From Candidatus Phosphoribacter baldrii (GTDB lineage Bacteria; Actinomycetota; Actinomycetes; Actinomycetales; Dermatophilaceae): a DNA stretch of 64,000 nucleotides. Both the position numbers and the translations under genes were made by a program. Below the pieces are notes generated by a model, which saw nothing but the letters and a program-made list of their open reading frames with translations, was not told the origin of the DNA and made no database searches. The stretch covers positions 496,001-560,000 of the forward strand of contig JADIZV010000001.1 of assembly GCA_016704565.1 (NCBI GenBank). The letters are read 5' to 3'. Below, in pieces: positions 1-10,404 of this stretch (its first letter is position 1; each line of letters starts with the position of its first letter).

Positions 1-3000
1 CCGTGATGACGGGGACGACACCCCGAAGCCTGGTTCCCTGCACGTCAGCGCGGCAAGCCGCAATGAAGCCCCGCCGTGATGACGGGGACGACGTCGGTCG
101 GTGATCGCGGCGAGGTATCCGCCGAGGGTGCCGCAATGAAGCCCCGCCGTGATGACGGGGACGACACCGCACGGCTCGACCCCCTACACGACCAAGTCGC
201 CGCCGCAATGAAGCCCCGCCGTGATGACGGGGACGACTCGCCCGCCTCGGCCCCGAAGGCGCCCCACTCGTCGGGCCGCAATGAAGCCCCGCCGTGATGA
301 CGGGGACGACCGGGCATGCCTGCTGTCGATCGCCGCAGACAACTACGAGCCGCAATGAAGCCCCGCCGTGATGACGGGGACGACGACCGTCATCTTCGGC
401 AAGAACCAAGCCGCGATGCAGGCCGCAATGAAGCCCCGCCGTGATGACGGGGACGACAGGTCGCTGCGATCCGGGCGGCCCTCACTTGTGCGGCGCCGCA
501 ATGAAGCCCCGCCGTGATGACGGGGACGACTGATGACGAGTGGCGCTCGAAGTTCGAGGGTCAGCAGCCGCAATGAAGCCCCGCCGTGATGACGGGGACG
601 ACGGTGGACCGTCACCGAGTTGGCCCGGCAGATGGGAGAGCCGCAATGAAGCCCCGCCGTGATGACGGGGACGACCTGGACGCCCGGTGGGGTGTGTTCG
701 GGGGGCTGACGGCGCCGCAATGAAGCCCCGCCGTGATGACGGGGACGACCCCGACGATCGCGTCGATCTCGTCGGCGACGACGCTGCCGCAATGAAGCCC
801 CGCCGTGATGACGGGGACGACCGTAGAGCGCCGCGTCGGTCTTCTCCATGTCATTGCGGCCGCAATGAAGCCCCGCCGTGATGACGGGGACGACCGGCCA
901 TGCTGAGCAAGGCGGCGCTCGAAGACCTGCTCGCCGCAATGAAGCCCCGCCGTGATGACGGGGACGACGATTCGGTCAACGTCCTCACCCAACACGACGC
1001 GGCGCCGCAATGAAGCCCCGCCGTGATGACGGGGACGACGTGGCGCGACGACCAACTACGCGATCCTCTACCCGCCGCAATGAAGCCCCGCCGTGATGAC
1101 GGGGACGACCGTGATCGCGATAGGCGGGGCCAGGATCTCGACCGCGCCGCAATGAAGCCCCGCCGTGATGACGGGGACGACCGAGCCATATCCCAGCCTC
1201 ACGATCTCGCTTCGGGAGGCCGCAATGAAGCCCCGCCGTGATGACGGGGACGACGGGGGGCGTTCAGGGGAGACCGGGCCATCCAGACCAGGCCGCAATG
1301 AAGCCCCGCCGTGATGACGGGGACGACGTCGAGGCGTTCGCCAAGGCCCTGGATGACCAGGGCGCGCCGCAATGAAGCCCCGCCGTGATGACGGGGACGA
1401 CCAGCCAGCGGGTCGGGGACTTGGGCCGCGGGTGACATGCCGCAATGAAGCCCCGCCGTGATGACGGGGACGACCAGCTTGCCCAGCCGTTCATATGACT
1501 GGATGGTGCAGCCGCAATGAAGCCCCGCCGTGATGACGGGGACGACTCGTCCATGACGGGATCACCACCGCGCTGAACGCGCCGCAATGAAGCCCCGCCG
1601 TGATGACGGGGACGACCAACGTGATCGCGATAGGCGGGGCCAGGATCTCGACCGCGCCGCAATGAAGCCCCGCCGTGATGACGGGGACGACTCTGGGTCG
1701 ATGTCATCTCCGCATCGCCAGCATGCGCCGCAATGAAGCCCCGCCGTGATGACGGGGACGACGAGCGCGGCTCTGAGGTGGCTGCCGCCGTCCTCGGTCG
1801 GCCGCAATGAAGCCCCGCCGTGATGACGGGGACGACCCAACGTGATCGCGATAGGCGGGGCCAGGATCTCGACCGCGCCGCAATGAAGCCCCGCCGTGAT
1901 GACGGGGACGACCTGTCGCTGCCGTCGTTGGTGTTCGTCCTCGATTGGGGCCGCAATGAAGCCCCGCCGTGATGACGGGGACGACGTGCGGCGTCGAGTT
2001 CCGCCTGTGTCGTGACGGTGCGCCGCAATGAAGCCCCGCCGTGATGACGGGGACGACGACGGTCGACTACGTCGTCCGCGAGGCGGTCGCGCTGCCGCAA
2101 TGAAGCCCCGCCGTGATGACGGGGACGACCTGGCAGTGGCAAGACCTCATGCACCAGGCTGACGCGCCGCAATGAAGCCCCGCCGTGATGACGGGGACGA
2201 CCAGATCCCCGACGACCGGCTGATCCGATTCGACTCACCGCCGCAATGAAGCCCCGCCGTGATGACGGGGACGACGACTCGGTCCCGGCGTATCCGACCC
2301 CGTTGCCGCCCCGGCCGCAATGAAGCCCCGCCGTGATGACGGGGACGACCGGGGACGACGGGGGAAGCCTCGCCCTCGCAGGACTAATTGACGCCGCAAT
2401 GAAGCCCCGCCGTGATGACGGGGACGACTGCCCTGCTCGGTCATCTCCGCAAGCCCCTTGGCGAGCCGCAATGAAGCCCCGCCGTGATGACGGGGACGAC
2501 CCGACGACGTCGACATCCAGATCATCGACGAGTTCCAGCCGCAATGAAGCCCCGCCGTGATGACGGGGACGACGCCGCGTTGACCCGTCAATCGACCGAG
2601 CGTTAACAGCCGCAATGAAGCCCCGCCGTGATGACGGGGACGACCGCATCAGCGACGGTCCACTACCTCTACCACCACGACGCCGCAATGAAGCCCCGCC
2701 GTGATGACGGGGACGACCTCGGATGCCGTCGTTGCGGGACTTGGTTGAACCGTTGCCGCAATGAAGCCCCGCCGTGATGACGGGGACGACGTGGGGCCTT
2801 GGGCTTGGCCTCAAGCGAGTCGTAGAGGCCGCAATGAAGCCCCGCCGTGATGACGGGGACGACAACTTCCCGCGCTGGCGATGAGACGCTGGCGTGGGCC
2901 GCCGCAATGAAGCCCCGCCGTGATGACGGGGACGACCCGACGACGAGTGTTGGCCCTGGCTGGGAACCATCGAGCCGCAATGAAGCCCCGCCGTGATGAC

Positions 3001-3666
3001 GGGGACGACGTGGCTGACCTGACGAGGCGGCGCTTGGCGTCGATGCCGCAATGAAGCCCCGCCGTGATGACGGGGACGACCAACCTCCTCGCCTACTGGG
3101 TCCACGCCCTCGTCGACGCCGCAATGAAGCCCCGCCGTGATGACGGGGACGACCTGCGTTGATCGACGACGACGGCGGGGCGTTGAGTGGCGGCCGCAAT
3201 GAAGCCCCGCCGTGATGACGGGGACGACGCCGCGCTACTCGCCAAGGTCGCCACTGCCCTCACCAAGCCGCAATGAAGCCCCGCCGTGATGACGGGGACG
3301 ACCAGGCTCACCCGCGCCTACGTGGTCCTGGCCGCATACGCCGCAATGAAGCCCCGCCGTGATGACGGGGACGACTTGATCCACGCTGAGACCGACGTCC
3401 GGCTGACTCCGAGGCCGCAATGAAGCCCCGCCGTGATGACGGGGACGACCCGCGAAGGCGTGGCTGGCAGCGCACATCGAAGCGCCGCAATGAAGCCCCG
3501 CCGTGATGACGGGGACGACCAGGTCTAAGACCCGTCGGGCGGGGCGTCAAACACCCGTGCCGCAATGAAGCCCCGCCGTGATGACGGGGACGACGCCGCC
3601 ATGGGGATTCTGGCCGCTCGACCTCGTACTGCCGCAATGAAGCCCCGCCGTGATGACGGGGACGAC
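1..3666 (-). CRISPR. CRISPR array, type I-G, 50 full repeats, truncated at the window edge
   Basis: The 36-bp repeat begins GCCGCAATGAAG and ends GGGGACGAC on the plus strand. I count 50 full copies, the first at 57-92 and the last at 3631-3666, plus the last 19 bases of another at 1-19. I see no base changes among the copies. Spacers are mostly 34-40 nt. The repeat holds a short CCCCG/CGGGG stem. Transcription is assigned to the minus strand because the cas genes are on that strand and the cas2 end lies next to base 3666, where a leader would be. Three spacers derive from one protospacer (1110-1145, 1617-1655, 1837-1876), and one spacer (2350-2392) begins with a 10-bp copy of the repeat end. 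The array continues to the left of the window. Confidence 0.98.
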
Positions 3667-3833
3667 GGCTCGCCCAATTCGAGCCGATTGACCAGCAACG
3701 TTACCGTTCCTCGCGAGACCTGAGCGCGATCGCGGCCGTTCGCTCCGCTGTTCAGTTGTCAAGGATCGCGTTTGCCCTGTTCACGAGGCTCGCGAGGGCT
3801 CAAGCGCGCCGGGCGCGACACCCGACCGCTCGC
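3667..3833 (-). promoter_or_regulatory. Probable CRISPR leader
   Basis: This 167-bp stretch separates the last repeat from the end of cas2 and holds no plausible gene. On the minus strand it has a TTGACA hexamer (plus-strand 3757-3762). No good -10 box lies at the right distance; a TAACGT further down is a weak candidate. Its role as leader is inferred from position between the repeats and the adaptation genes and from the perfect terminal repeat. Confidence 0.5.
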
Positions 3834-4118
3834 TCAGACGATCGTCGGTCCCCCATGAGGAATCTGTCGCGCCACTCCGATGCATCTCACCGCGACCGCG
3901 CCGGGCCTACCCAGGTCGATCACCACGATTGAATCCTCTGCGAGGTCGAGCTCGGGGCGGATCTTGCGTTCCCACTGCGCGAGCTCCATTGCGCTCAGAT
4001 CGCAGAGGAAGACCGAATACTGGAGACGATCGCCATACCCTTCCATGATCTTGCACGTGATCCTGAGCCGCCGCGGATGCGCGATGTCATAGGCAATGAG
4101 GTAACGACGTCGAGCCAC
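3834..4118 (-). CDS. cas2: CRISPR-associated endoribonuclease/adaptation protein Cas2
   Basis: 94 residues, normal for Cas2. The N-terminus RYLIAYDIAHPRRL carries the typical beta-strand with the conserved Asp of the ferredoxin-like fold, followed by the YSVFLCDL strand. Cas2 dimers bridge Cas1 dimers in the spacer integrase. It starts 2 nt after the stop of the cas4-cas1 fusion, so the two are almost certainly co-translated from the cas operon. It is the last gene of the operon, next to the array leader. Confidence 0.95.
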   Translation of the reverse strand: MARRRYLIAYDIAHPRRLRITCKIMEGYGDRLQYSVFLCDLSAMELAQWERKIRPELDLAEDSIVVIDLGRPGAVAVRCIGVARQIPHGGPTIV

Positions 4119-4120
4119 GA

Positions 4121-5785
4121 CTACCTCGTCATCACCGGTACATACTGCGGGATTTCCCCCAGCATCACCGCGGCCAAGACACGTGCCTGGACGTCCAAGA
4201 CTCGCCGGTAGGTGAGGCGATAGCCGAACGTTGGGTGGGTCAGTTGATCGCCCATCCGGCGCTCGTATGCCGCGATGACCGCACGGCGCCCATCGGGTGT
4301 CAGCCGCACCCCGAGGGGGTGCCTGACGAAATGCTGCTCACGCAGCTCTCCGTTGTTGAAGCACTGAACGGTGACTGACTCGGCGATAAGCGCGCGGAAC
4401 TCCTCGGCCAGGTCGAGGGCCAGCGCTGGGCGACCGTAGCGCGACCGGTGGAGCACTCCAAGGTATGGGTCGAGGCCTACCCCGACCAGGGTGGCCACGA
4501 GATCCTTCGTGAGCAATGCGTAGCAGAAGCCCAAGACTGCATTGACGGGATCCGGCGGGGGCCGTCGGGCCCGACCATGCGACAGGAACTCGCTGCCAAA
4601 CGGGAGACTTGGGACGATCATCCGATCGAAGTTCTCGAAGTAGATTCGCGCTGCCGTGCCCTCGATTCCGAGCAACTCCGGGATCGTCGTTGCTTCACGA
4701 GCCGCGGACGCGAGCGACCGCAGGCTGGCTGTCACTGTCTCAGGAAGGCCCGTCTTAGCGTTGCGGCGCAACAGCGTCCGTTGATTGTGGATCTTGCCGC
4801 GGATCATTTCGGCCGCCAAAGAGACACCCTGCGCATGGGCGATCACCTGCCGACGCCTGAGTTCGACGTGCTTTCCCGGAGGTCCTTGGGACCAACCGTT
4901 GAACCAGCCTCCTTGGCCAAGCCACAGCACCACTGCCCCAGCCCTCCACAGGGCCGACAAGGCCTGGGTGGTGATCTGCACATTGCCGATGACGCACAAC
5001 TGCGAGACGTCGACGAGACGAACATCGGCAAGCACTTGGCCCTCGGCCTCAACCTTGAGGCGCAGACCACTGACCTTGACCACGGCCCCGGGAGTGGACA
5101 CATACACAGGCTGAGCGTCCGGGTCGCGAGGCACGATCGACCGAGGCCGGTCAGGGGACCGTTCCAAGAGGGCGTTCGTCTCGTCGGGGAGACACAACCC
5201 AACCAAGGAGCATCGCGGGCAACGGGCGTCGTTCACCAACGGCAGCGGCGCCGCCACGGACTTTGCGGTATGCCGCGCTGCAGCCACAACCCCTGCGACC
5301 TCGACTTCCGCGTCATCGTCGACCTTGACGGCCACCTTCGCTCGAGATCCCAGGTAGGAGACCTCCGCCTGGGCGACGCGATAACCAGCCCTGCGAAGCA
5401 GAACGGCCTGGGTGAGCACCTGGATACGATCTGCGGGCCACACGCCCTCCTTCGGAGCCCTCCCCTTCTTGATGTCCACCGGCGTTGTCGAACCGTCGCT
5501 GTGGTCGACCCTGTCGATCACCGCGATCACGCCAAGTTCAAGATCGCTGATCTCGACCTGAGTCGTCGCACGCGGTGGATCAGAGTTATCGGGGGGCGGC
5601 ATACGACCGCCTCGTTTGTCGTTGGCGTCATGCGCGGCATGACCCCGCACTGTGTCCGCGCTGTCGGCCCAGAGCCGGTCGACCCATTCCAGGTAGAAGA
5701 GCCGGGGGCAATAGACGAACTCGTTGAGCATCCGGGCAGGAATGAGGTCGGGCTCATGCCCGTAGTCCCCTGCCTGGCCGTCCAT
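4121..5785 (-). CDS. cas4-cas1: Cas4-Cas1 fusion, spacer acquisition nuclease/integrase
   Basis: 554 residues made of two domains. Residues 1 to about 205 are Cas4: an iron-sulfur cluster set of Cys26, Cys189, Cys192 and Cys198, and a RecB-type nuclease core with Asp91 and the DIK motif at 104-106. From about residue 225 the protein is Cas1, beginning with VYVSTPGAVVKV and continuing through the all-helical catalytic lobe. Fused Cas4/1 is characteristic of type I-G (I-U). In that family the Cas4 part selects the PAM and trims the prespacer, and Cas1 integrates it with Cas2. The start lies 3 nt after the csb2 stop. Confidence 0.95.
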   Translation of the reverse strand: MDGQAGDYGHEPDLIPARMLNEFVYCPRLFYLEWVDRLWADSADTVRGHAAHDANDKRGGRMPPPDNSDPPRATTQVEISDLELGVIAVIDRVDHSDGSTTPVDIKKGRAPKEGVWPADRIQVLTQAVLLRRAGYRVAQAEVSYLGSRAKVAVKVDDDAEVEVAGVVAAARHTAKSVAAPLPLVNDARCPRCSLVGLCLPDETNALLERSPDRPRSIVPRDPDAQPVYVSTPGAVVKVSGLRLKVEAEGQVLADVRLVDVSQLCVIGNVQITTQALSALWRAGAVVLWLGQGGWFNGWSQGPPGKHVELRRRQVIAHAQGVSLAAEMIRGKIHNQRTLLRRNAKTGLPETVTASLRSLASAAREATTIPELLGIEGTAARIYFENFDRMIVPSLPFGSEFLSHGRARRPPPDPVNAVLGFCYALLTKDLVATLVGVGLDPYLGVLHRSRYGRPALALDLAEEFRALIAESVTVQCFNNGELREQHFVRHPLGVRLTPDGRRAVIAAYERRMGDQLTHPTFGYRLTYRRVLDVQARVLAAVMLGEIPQYVPVMTR

Positions 5786-5788
5786 GCC

Positions 5789-7231
5789 TCAGACACCCGG
5801 CCGGAAGCGACCGAAACCGAAGTGGCTCAACGCGCCGAGGACCACTGGTCCCTCGATTGGCCGGTCGAGTTGAACGTCGACACGGAAGCCTCGACGGCGC
5901 TGCGCCATCGTTTCGCCCAGCCGATAACGACGGTAGTCATTCACGCGCCCGTCGCTGGTCGTCGGGGCCGCCCACGAGTCAGTGACGTTGACGGACTGCA
6001 CAACGGGAATCTCGTCAGTCCAGTCACGGAAGCCCAACTCCCGTTCAAGTTCCCGGCGCACGAACCATTCCACGCTCTTGGTCAATTTTGGGTGCCGATC
6101 CGCCAGCATGGGCGTGACGCTAGACCACCGCGCAGACACGCCGTACGCCTCGGGGATGACGTCCCGCACGCGGCCCATCGCTTGGAGATGCACAGGCGCG
6201 GGTACATACCCACGCGGGGGGTCCGCGAGTCTCGCCAGACTGCGAATGCCAACGAGGGCCGGGACGAACTCCTCGGGTATGCCGTTCGGCGCTGGAACCC
6301 ATAGGACGAGGTCCGTCACTTTGTCGCCATCACTGACCCACAGCCAGTGAGCATGGCGATGACGGCCCTTGGCCTCCGCCGGAGTGTGTTTCCCCGCCAA
6401 CATCCAGGCATGCTCGCTGTCCTCCAGGCCTAGGTGTTTCAGCATCCATAGGGCTGAGGACCGAAGACCGGACGTCGCGAGAACACCGTTGCGGCCACGG
6501 ATGCTGACGGGTCCGCCCAGTGCCCATCGCATAGCAGTCGGGGCCGCCCGTGCCACACGGTCCGCACGGCGCGGCATACCAGATGCAAGCCCGTTGCGAT
6601 AGCCCTGCCAGGCCGCGCCCTCAGGAACCAACCGGCGCGCTTTGCGCATGGCATCCGGCGTGACTTCCAGTTGTGCGCGGGTCACCTCGGGTGAGGGGAC
6701 CAGCACGCGTAGGTCGATTCCCTCCTCGGTAGGCACAGTCCACCTGTCATCCACGGTCGGAATCTGGTCCAGGTCGAGAAGCCTTGCGTCACAAATCGAT
6801 TCGGCTCGTCCTAGATAAGGCAGGCACTTGACCAACTCCGCCAAGACGAGCCGCTCATCGGGAGCAAGCTCCACTTCTTGCCAGAGCACCACGATCTCGA
6901 CATCCGGAGCGAGCTGGAGTCGCGGAGCCAGCGTGTAGGCCGTGTCTCGGCTCACTTCGGTGTGGCCGACACCTGGCAGGTAGTGGCGGGTATGTGACGG
7001 TTGAACGTCAGGCAGTAGGTACGCCGGGAGATTGGCGGCGAGTTTGCCGACGACGTGATCGACCGTCTCGGCATCCAGATTCGGACACCGCGTGTGCCAT
7101 GTCGAGAGCAAGGCTCGGAGGATCCGCCACGGAGAAGGCGGCCACTCCGAGTCCCCACTGTTCACCGCTCGGTCCCAGGGTGTGGCGTGGTACTCACCAA
7201 GCGGGAACCGGAATCTTACGGCAACGGCCAT
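5789..7231 (-). CDS. csb2: Csb2 (GSU0054 family), Cas5-Cas6 type subunit of type I-G Cascade
   Basis: 480 residues. The N-terminus (VRFRFPLGEYHATPWD, then WPPSPWRILRALL) is the signature of the GSU0054/Csb2 family. Csb2 is regarded as a Cas5 fused to a Cas6-like part, so it should both cap the crRNA 5' end and cut the precursor at each repeat. The C-terminus (VLGALSHFGFGRFRPG) has the glycine-rich loop typical of Cas6-type RAMP folds. No separate cas6 exists in the locus, which supports this. ATG start, 3 nt after the csb1 stop. Confidence 0.9.
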   Translation of the reverse strand: MAVAVRFRFPLGEYHATPWDRAVNSGDSEWPPSPWRILRALLSTWHTRCPNLDAETVDHVVGKLAANLPAYLLPDVQPSHTRHYLPGVGHTEVSRDTAYTLAPRLQLAPDVEIVVLWQEVELAPDERLVLAELVKCLPYLGRAESICDARLLDLDQIPTVDDRWTVPTEEGIDLRVLVPSPEVTRAQLEVTPDAMRKARRLVPEGAAWQGYRNGLASGMPRRADRVARAAPTAMRWALGGPVSIRGRNGVLATSGLRSSALWMLKHLGLEDSEHAWMLAGKHTPAEAKGRHRHAHWLWVSDGDKVTDLVLWVPAPNGIPEEFVPALVGIRSLARLADPPRGYVPAPVHLQAMGRVRDVIPEAYGVSARWSSVTPMLADRHPKLTKSVEWFVRRELERELGFRDWTDEIPVVQSVNVTDSWAAPTTSDGRVNDYRRYRLGETMAQRRRGFRVDVQLDRPIEGPVVLGALSHFGFGRFRPGV

Positions 7232-7234
7232 CGC

Positions 7235-8200
7235 TCAGGCCTTGGCCTTGGTGCCGGACGTGGCACGGGCCCACGCGACCTCGGTCACGTCACCGAGCAG
7301 ACCGCTCGCCGCCTGGATCGCGGCAGCCACCCTCGCGGCCGCTTCAGCAGGAGTCGGTATGCCGTCGAGCGTCCCCTCCGCCTCATCGGCGACCTGCAGG
7401 TCGCAGGCCGTGCGAAGGCGCATCGGGCCGCTGCGGAAGAGGTTTGACAACTCATAGGCCACGATCGCCTCGAGCAACTCCTCGCCCGGCACTCCAAGCC
7501 CATAGGAACGGATCTGTTCGTGGTCGACGGACACGTATGCCGTGATCGTCCGGGCCGTGAACTCCAGCCTCTGGTGCGGCACCATGCCATAGCCCTCAGC
7601 GCTGCCCTTGGACTCGCCCTCGGTCCGAGGGTTGACCGAATCGGTTTTCACGCCCCCGGACACGGCGTCGCGGACGTCTTCCGCGTCGATGAAGCACGTC
7701 ACCACGCGCGCGATCTTCGGCTGCCAAGGCCACGCCTTCTGCGCGAAGAAGACACCGTGAATGAGGGAAAGCGGATCGAGGGCGCAGATGGCCTTGGCCA
7801 GGCTTCGGTGGTCGATGGCGCGGTCTTTGGCCAGCCCCAGAGCGCCGACGAGGGCATCCCGCCCAGTCGCTCCACGCATCGTGCCGTCCATGATGTAGGC
7901 CGATGCGAGGCGGTGCGCCTCCAGGCGGGAACTGGTCAGGAACGATCCGTCGGGCCCGACGACTCGCAGATACGGCAGCCCGGCAAGCTCAGCCCGTTGG
8001 TCCTCACGACCGACATCCCAGGTGGTGAGTTCGAGACGGTTGGCCATGGACTGTGGCGACTCCACATGAAGCGCAGGGACCCAGCCCTGCGCCGTGGGCT
8101 TCTGGAAGGTCGCTGGGCCGAGGTCAGGGAATCCCGTCGGCTGGAACCGGCTGCCGAGGACGGGGGTCAGGGGAATCCGGTAGGTGGTACGCGTGCTCAT
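7235..8200 (-). CDS. csb1: Csb1 (GSU0053 family), Cas7 backbone subunit
   Basis: 321 residues. The sequence matches the Csb1/Cas7u type, including the phrase NRLELTTWDVGREDQ, a long RAMP-like core and the FIDAEDVRDAV segment. In type I-G several Csb1 copies coat the crRNA spacer. The start ATG overlaps the stop of csx17 by 4 bp (ATGA), giving translational coupling, and it is followed by csb2 after 3 nt. Assignment rests on order in the operon plus sequence character; no single catalytic motif is expected in this subunit. Confidence 0.88.
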   Translation of the reverse strand: MSTRTTYRIPLTPVLGSRFQPTGFPDLGPATFQKPTAQGWVPALHVESPQSMANRLELTTWDVGREDQRAELAGLPYLRVVGPDGSFLTSSRLEAHRLASAYIMDGTMRGATGRDALVGALGLAKDRAIDHRSLAKAICALDPLSLIHGVFFAQKAWPWQPKIARVVTCFIDAEDVRDAVSGGVKTDSVNPRTEGESKGSAEGYGMVPHQRLEFTARTITAYVSVDHEQIRSYGLGVPGEELLEAIVAYELSNLFRSGPMRLRTACDLQVADEAEGTLDGIPTPAEAAARVAAAIQAASGLLGDVTEVAWARATSGTKAKA

Positions 8201-10404
8201 GTGAAAGCTCCTTCATCGAGGGTCTTCTGGGTGACTGCTGGTGCGGGGTCGATGGGTCGGTCGATGGCAGACAGGGCCCGCAGAGGCCCGGTTGATGCGG
8301 GAGCGCACAGTGCCGCCAAAAGGGTGGTTCCGCGCCCTTGGGAACTGTCTGGGATCGGGTTGCGGCAGTGTGTGACTGCTCTGAGGGCTGGGCCAGATGG
8401 CGTGAAGACCCTCACTCGATGGCGCCGCAGGATTGTGGCGGCTGCAGTGGCCACCGAGTCGACCTGTCCGGCCCGCAGGCGCAGCGGCCAGTCGTCGGCG
8501 ATCCCCAGCCGACCATCCAGCGCGTCGACAGGGACGCCGGGCAGGAATACGTCAGCTGACATGAACCCTTGGAGGACTGCGAGGTCAGGGTCGATCGTTC
8601 GCAACGGAACACCTTGAAACTGCGGGCGTACTCTGGGCTGTTGCCGCCAGTCCAAGGCCAAGAACGCCAGGAAGTAGCGCTCCAGCAGTTCGTCGTCAAG
8701 GACGCCACCCACCCAGGCGTGGACGTCTGCCCACGGGGTGCGCCAACGGTGATCGAGGAAGATTAAGGTTCCACGGCCGACCCGGTGATCCTCCATGGGG
8801 TGCTGGGCCCGCCAGACGACCAGATCCGCCAGGACGTGATCGAGGGCCTTGTTCCCCAACCCAAAGGCTCGTGCCGGATGAGACTTCCGCGCGCCAGGTT
8901 CGCTGCCCAACAACAGATCTCGCATCCAAGTCCGTTCGCCGAATTCGCCGGCCGTGCTGGCTGAGGCTAGACCGGCGGCAACTCGGGCTTCCGCCGACGA
9001 TCTGAGCACGTCGTCAACAGACTCAAGAACCTCCTCGCTGCGGGCTTGGCGAGTCGGCGCACGAAGCTCATCCTTGCGGCGGTCAGACCTCGTGGCCACG
9101 AGCTCCAGACGAGTCTGTGCCTCCAACATGGCCAGCAAATGCGCGGGTCGCGGGTCGCGGAGGTAGGTCAACGCCGCCGCATCGAAGGCGCGGGTATGCC
9201 GCCTGATGGCCTCCGGCTTGTTGGTTCCCTCCCCTGAGGCGTGCGCGAATCCCGCGGCTCGTCGCATCGGGGCCGCGGCGAGGCTGACCGTCGGCCGGTT
9301 ATCGACGTTGACCGTGTCGAGCAGCACTGCTACATAAGCGAGTCCATTGCGTTGGAGATAGCCGAACCGCTGGAACCTCTCGATGCCACGGTCGACTCCG
9401 AAAGTGCGGACGGCGCCATACATCTCGGCCGCTTTGGTAGCTGCCTTGCCCTGCCAGACCGCTCGGGCTTCTCGCATGATCTGGGTGAGATGGCGAGCAG
9501 TGACGGATGTGAAGACCGGAGCCCAGAGTTCGCCGCGGGCTTCCTCCTTGGCCGCCCCCGGCACCGGCCCGTCCGAGCTCGCGAAAACCGTGAACGGCAT
9601 CGCCGCCCGGCCCTCCACCTCACCCAGGCGACGCGCTGCCGACGAGGCGAACCAGGTCACCCCCTCCAGCATGAGGACGAAAGCCCACGGGTTGACCCGT
9701 GAATCGGCCGAACCGAAGGCCGACGAGCCCGGTCCACCTGCCCCCAAGGCGTCAAACTGGCCGATGGCGGCGCTCTGCAGTTTGGTCGTCGTGGAGCCCA
9801 AGAGCAGGTCACGCGCCCACCCGCGGCTCGTGTGCGGACTTGCGCCCAGCTCTGGCAACACGTCGGTGAGCCGCTGATGGAAGTTGGAGCTGTAGTCCAG
9901 GCGCCCGTCGTTGCCGCCCGTGCCAAGGATCGGGGGAAACGCAGCTGCGTCGGTGGTCAGCACCACGGAGGTATCGAGCCAGGGCAGCGCCTCGTCGGGA
10001 ACCCGGTTACGTAGCTCCTGGATCATCCGGATCTTGTCCCCGATTAGCCCAAGCACCGCAAGATCGGCGAGGACGGCGCGGCACACGCGGATGGTCGCGG
10101 CATACGTGGACAGGCGGGGCGTCTGCGCGCTCTCGATTTCATCGAGGAATGCCAGCTGCGACTTGTCTTTGGCGCCGAACCCGCTCCCCCCGTTCCACGG
10201 GCTGACGACGGGTGTGGGCCGATAGCGCTCGATCAAGAACTCAACCAGATCGTCCACGGTGGTGTTGACGACGAAGGTGTCAGCAGTCCAGCCGAAACGG
10301 ACGTCGGCGTCGGCTTGTTCACTAACCACCTTGGCGAGCCCGAGCGCCGCTAAATAGGTCATCAGGCTTCGGCTTGATAGCCCTGGGCAGCGATGCAAGT
10401 TCAT
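8197..10404 (-). CDS. csx17: Csx17, Cas8-type large subunit of type I-G Cascade
   Basis: 735 residues. It starts MNLHRCPGLSSRSLMTYLAALGL, close to the usual Csx17 opening with the PL..YLKALG-like segment, and continues with VVSPWNGGSGF, also typical. Csx17 is the large PAM-reading subunit of type I-G. I chose the ATG at 10404 over one 42 bp upstream because a GGAGG lies 6 nt before it and because it overlaps the cas3 stop as ATGA. Its own stop overlaps csb1 in the same way, so cas3-csx17-csb1 form a tightly coupled unit. Confidence 0.9.
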   Translation of the reverse strand: MNLHRCPGLSSRSLMTYLAALGLAKVVSEQADADVRFGWTADTFVVNTTVDDLVEFLIERYRPTPVVSPWNGGSGFGAKDKSQLAFLDEIESAQTPRLSTYAATIRVCRAVLADLAVLGLIGDKIRMIQELRNRVPDEALPWLDTSVVLTTDAAAFPPILGTGGNDGRLDYSSNFHQRLTDVLPELGASPHTSRGWARDLLLGSTTTKLQSAAIGQFDALGAGGPGSSAFGSADSRVNPWAFVLMLEGVTWFASSAARRLGEVEGRAAMPFTVFASSDGPVPGAAKEEARGELWAPVFTSVTARHLTQIMREARAVWQGKAATKAAEMYGAVRTFGVDRGIERFQRFGYLQRNGLAYVAVLLDTVNVDNRPTVSLAAAPMRRAAGFAHASGEGTNKPEAIRRHTRAFDAAALTYLRDPRPAHLLAMLEAQTRLELVATRSDRRKDELRAPTRQARSEEVLESVDDVLRSSAEARVAAGLASASTAGEFGERTWMRDLLLGSEPGARKSHPARAFGLGNKALDHVLADLVVWRAQHPMEDHRVGRGTLIFLDHRWRTPWADVHAWVGGVLDDELLERYFLAFLALDWRQQPRVRPQFQGVPLRTIDPDLAVLQGFMSADVFLPGVPVDALDGRLGIADDWPLRLRAGQVDSVATAAATILRRHRVRVFTPSGPALRAVTHCRNPIPDSSQGRGTTLLAALCAPASTGPLRALSAIDRPIDPAPAVTQKTLDEGAFT

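Noticed and set aside
45..3762. Long open frames across the CRISPR array encoding repeated SPSSRRGFIAA or RPRHHGGASLR blocks
   Set aside because: They are the 36-bp repeat read in its open frames; repeat length is divisible by three so frames stay open where spacers allow.
4448..6304. 618-codon plus-strand frame opposite cas4-cas1 and csb2
   Set aside because: Antisense to two well-supported cas genes, with no domain sense; open only because of GC-rich codon structure.
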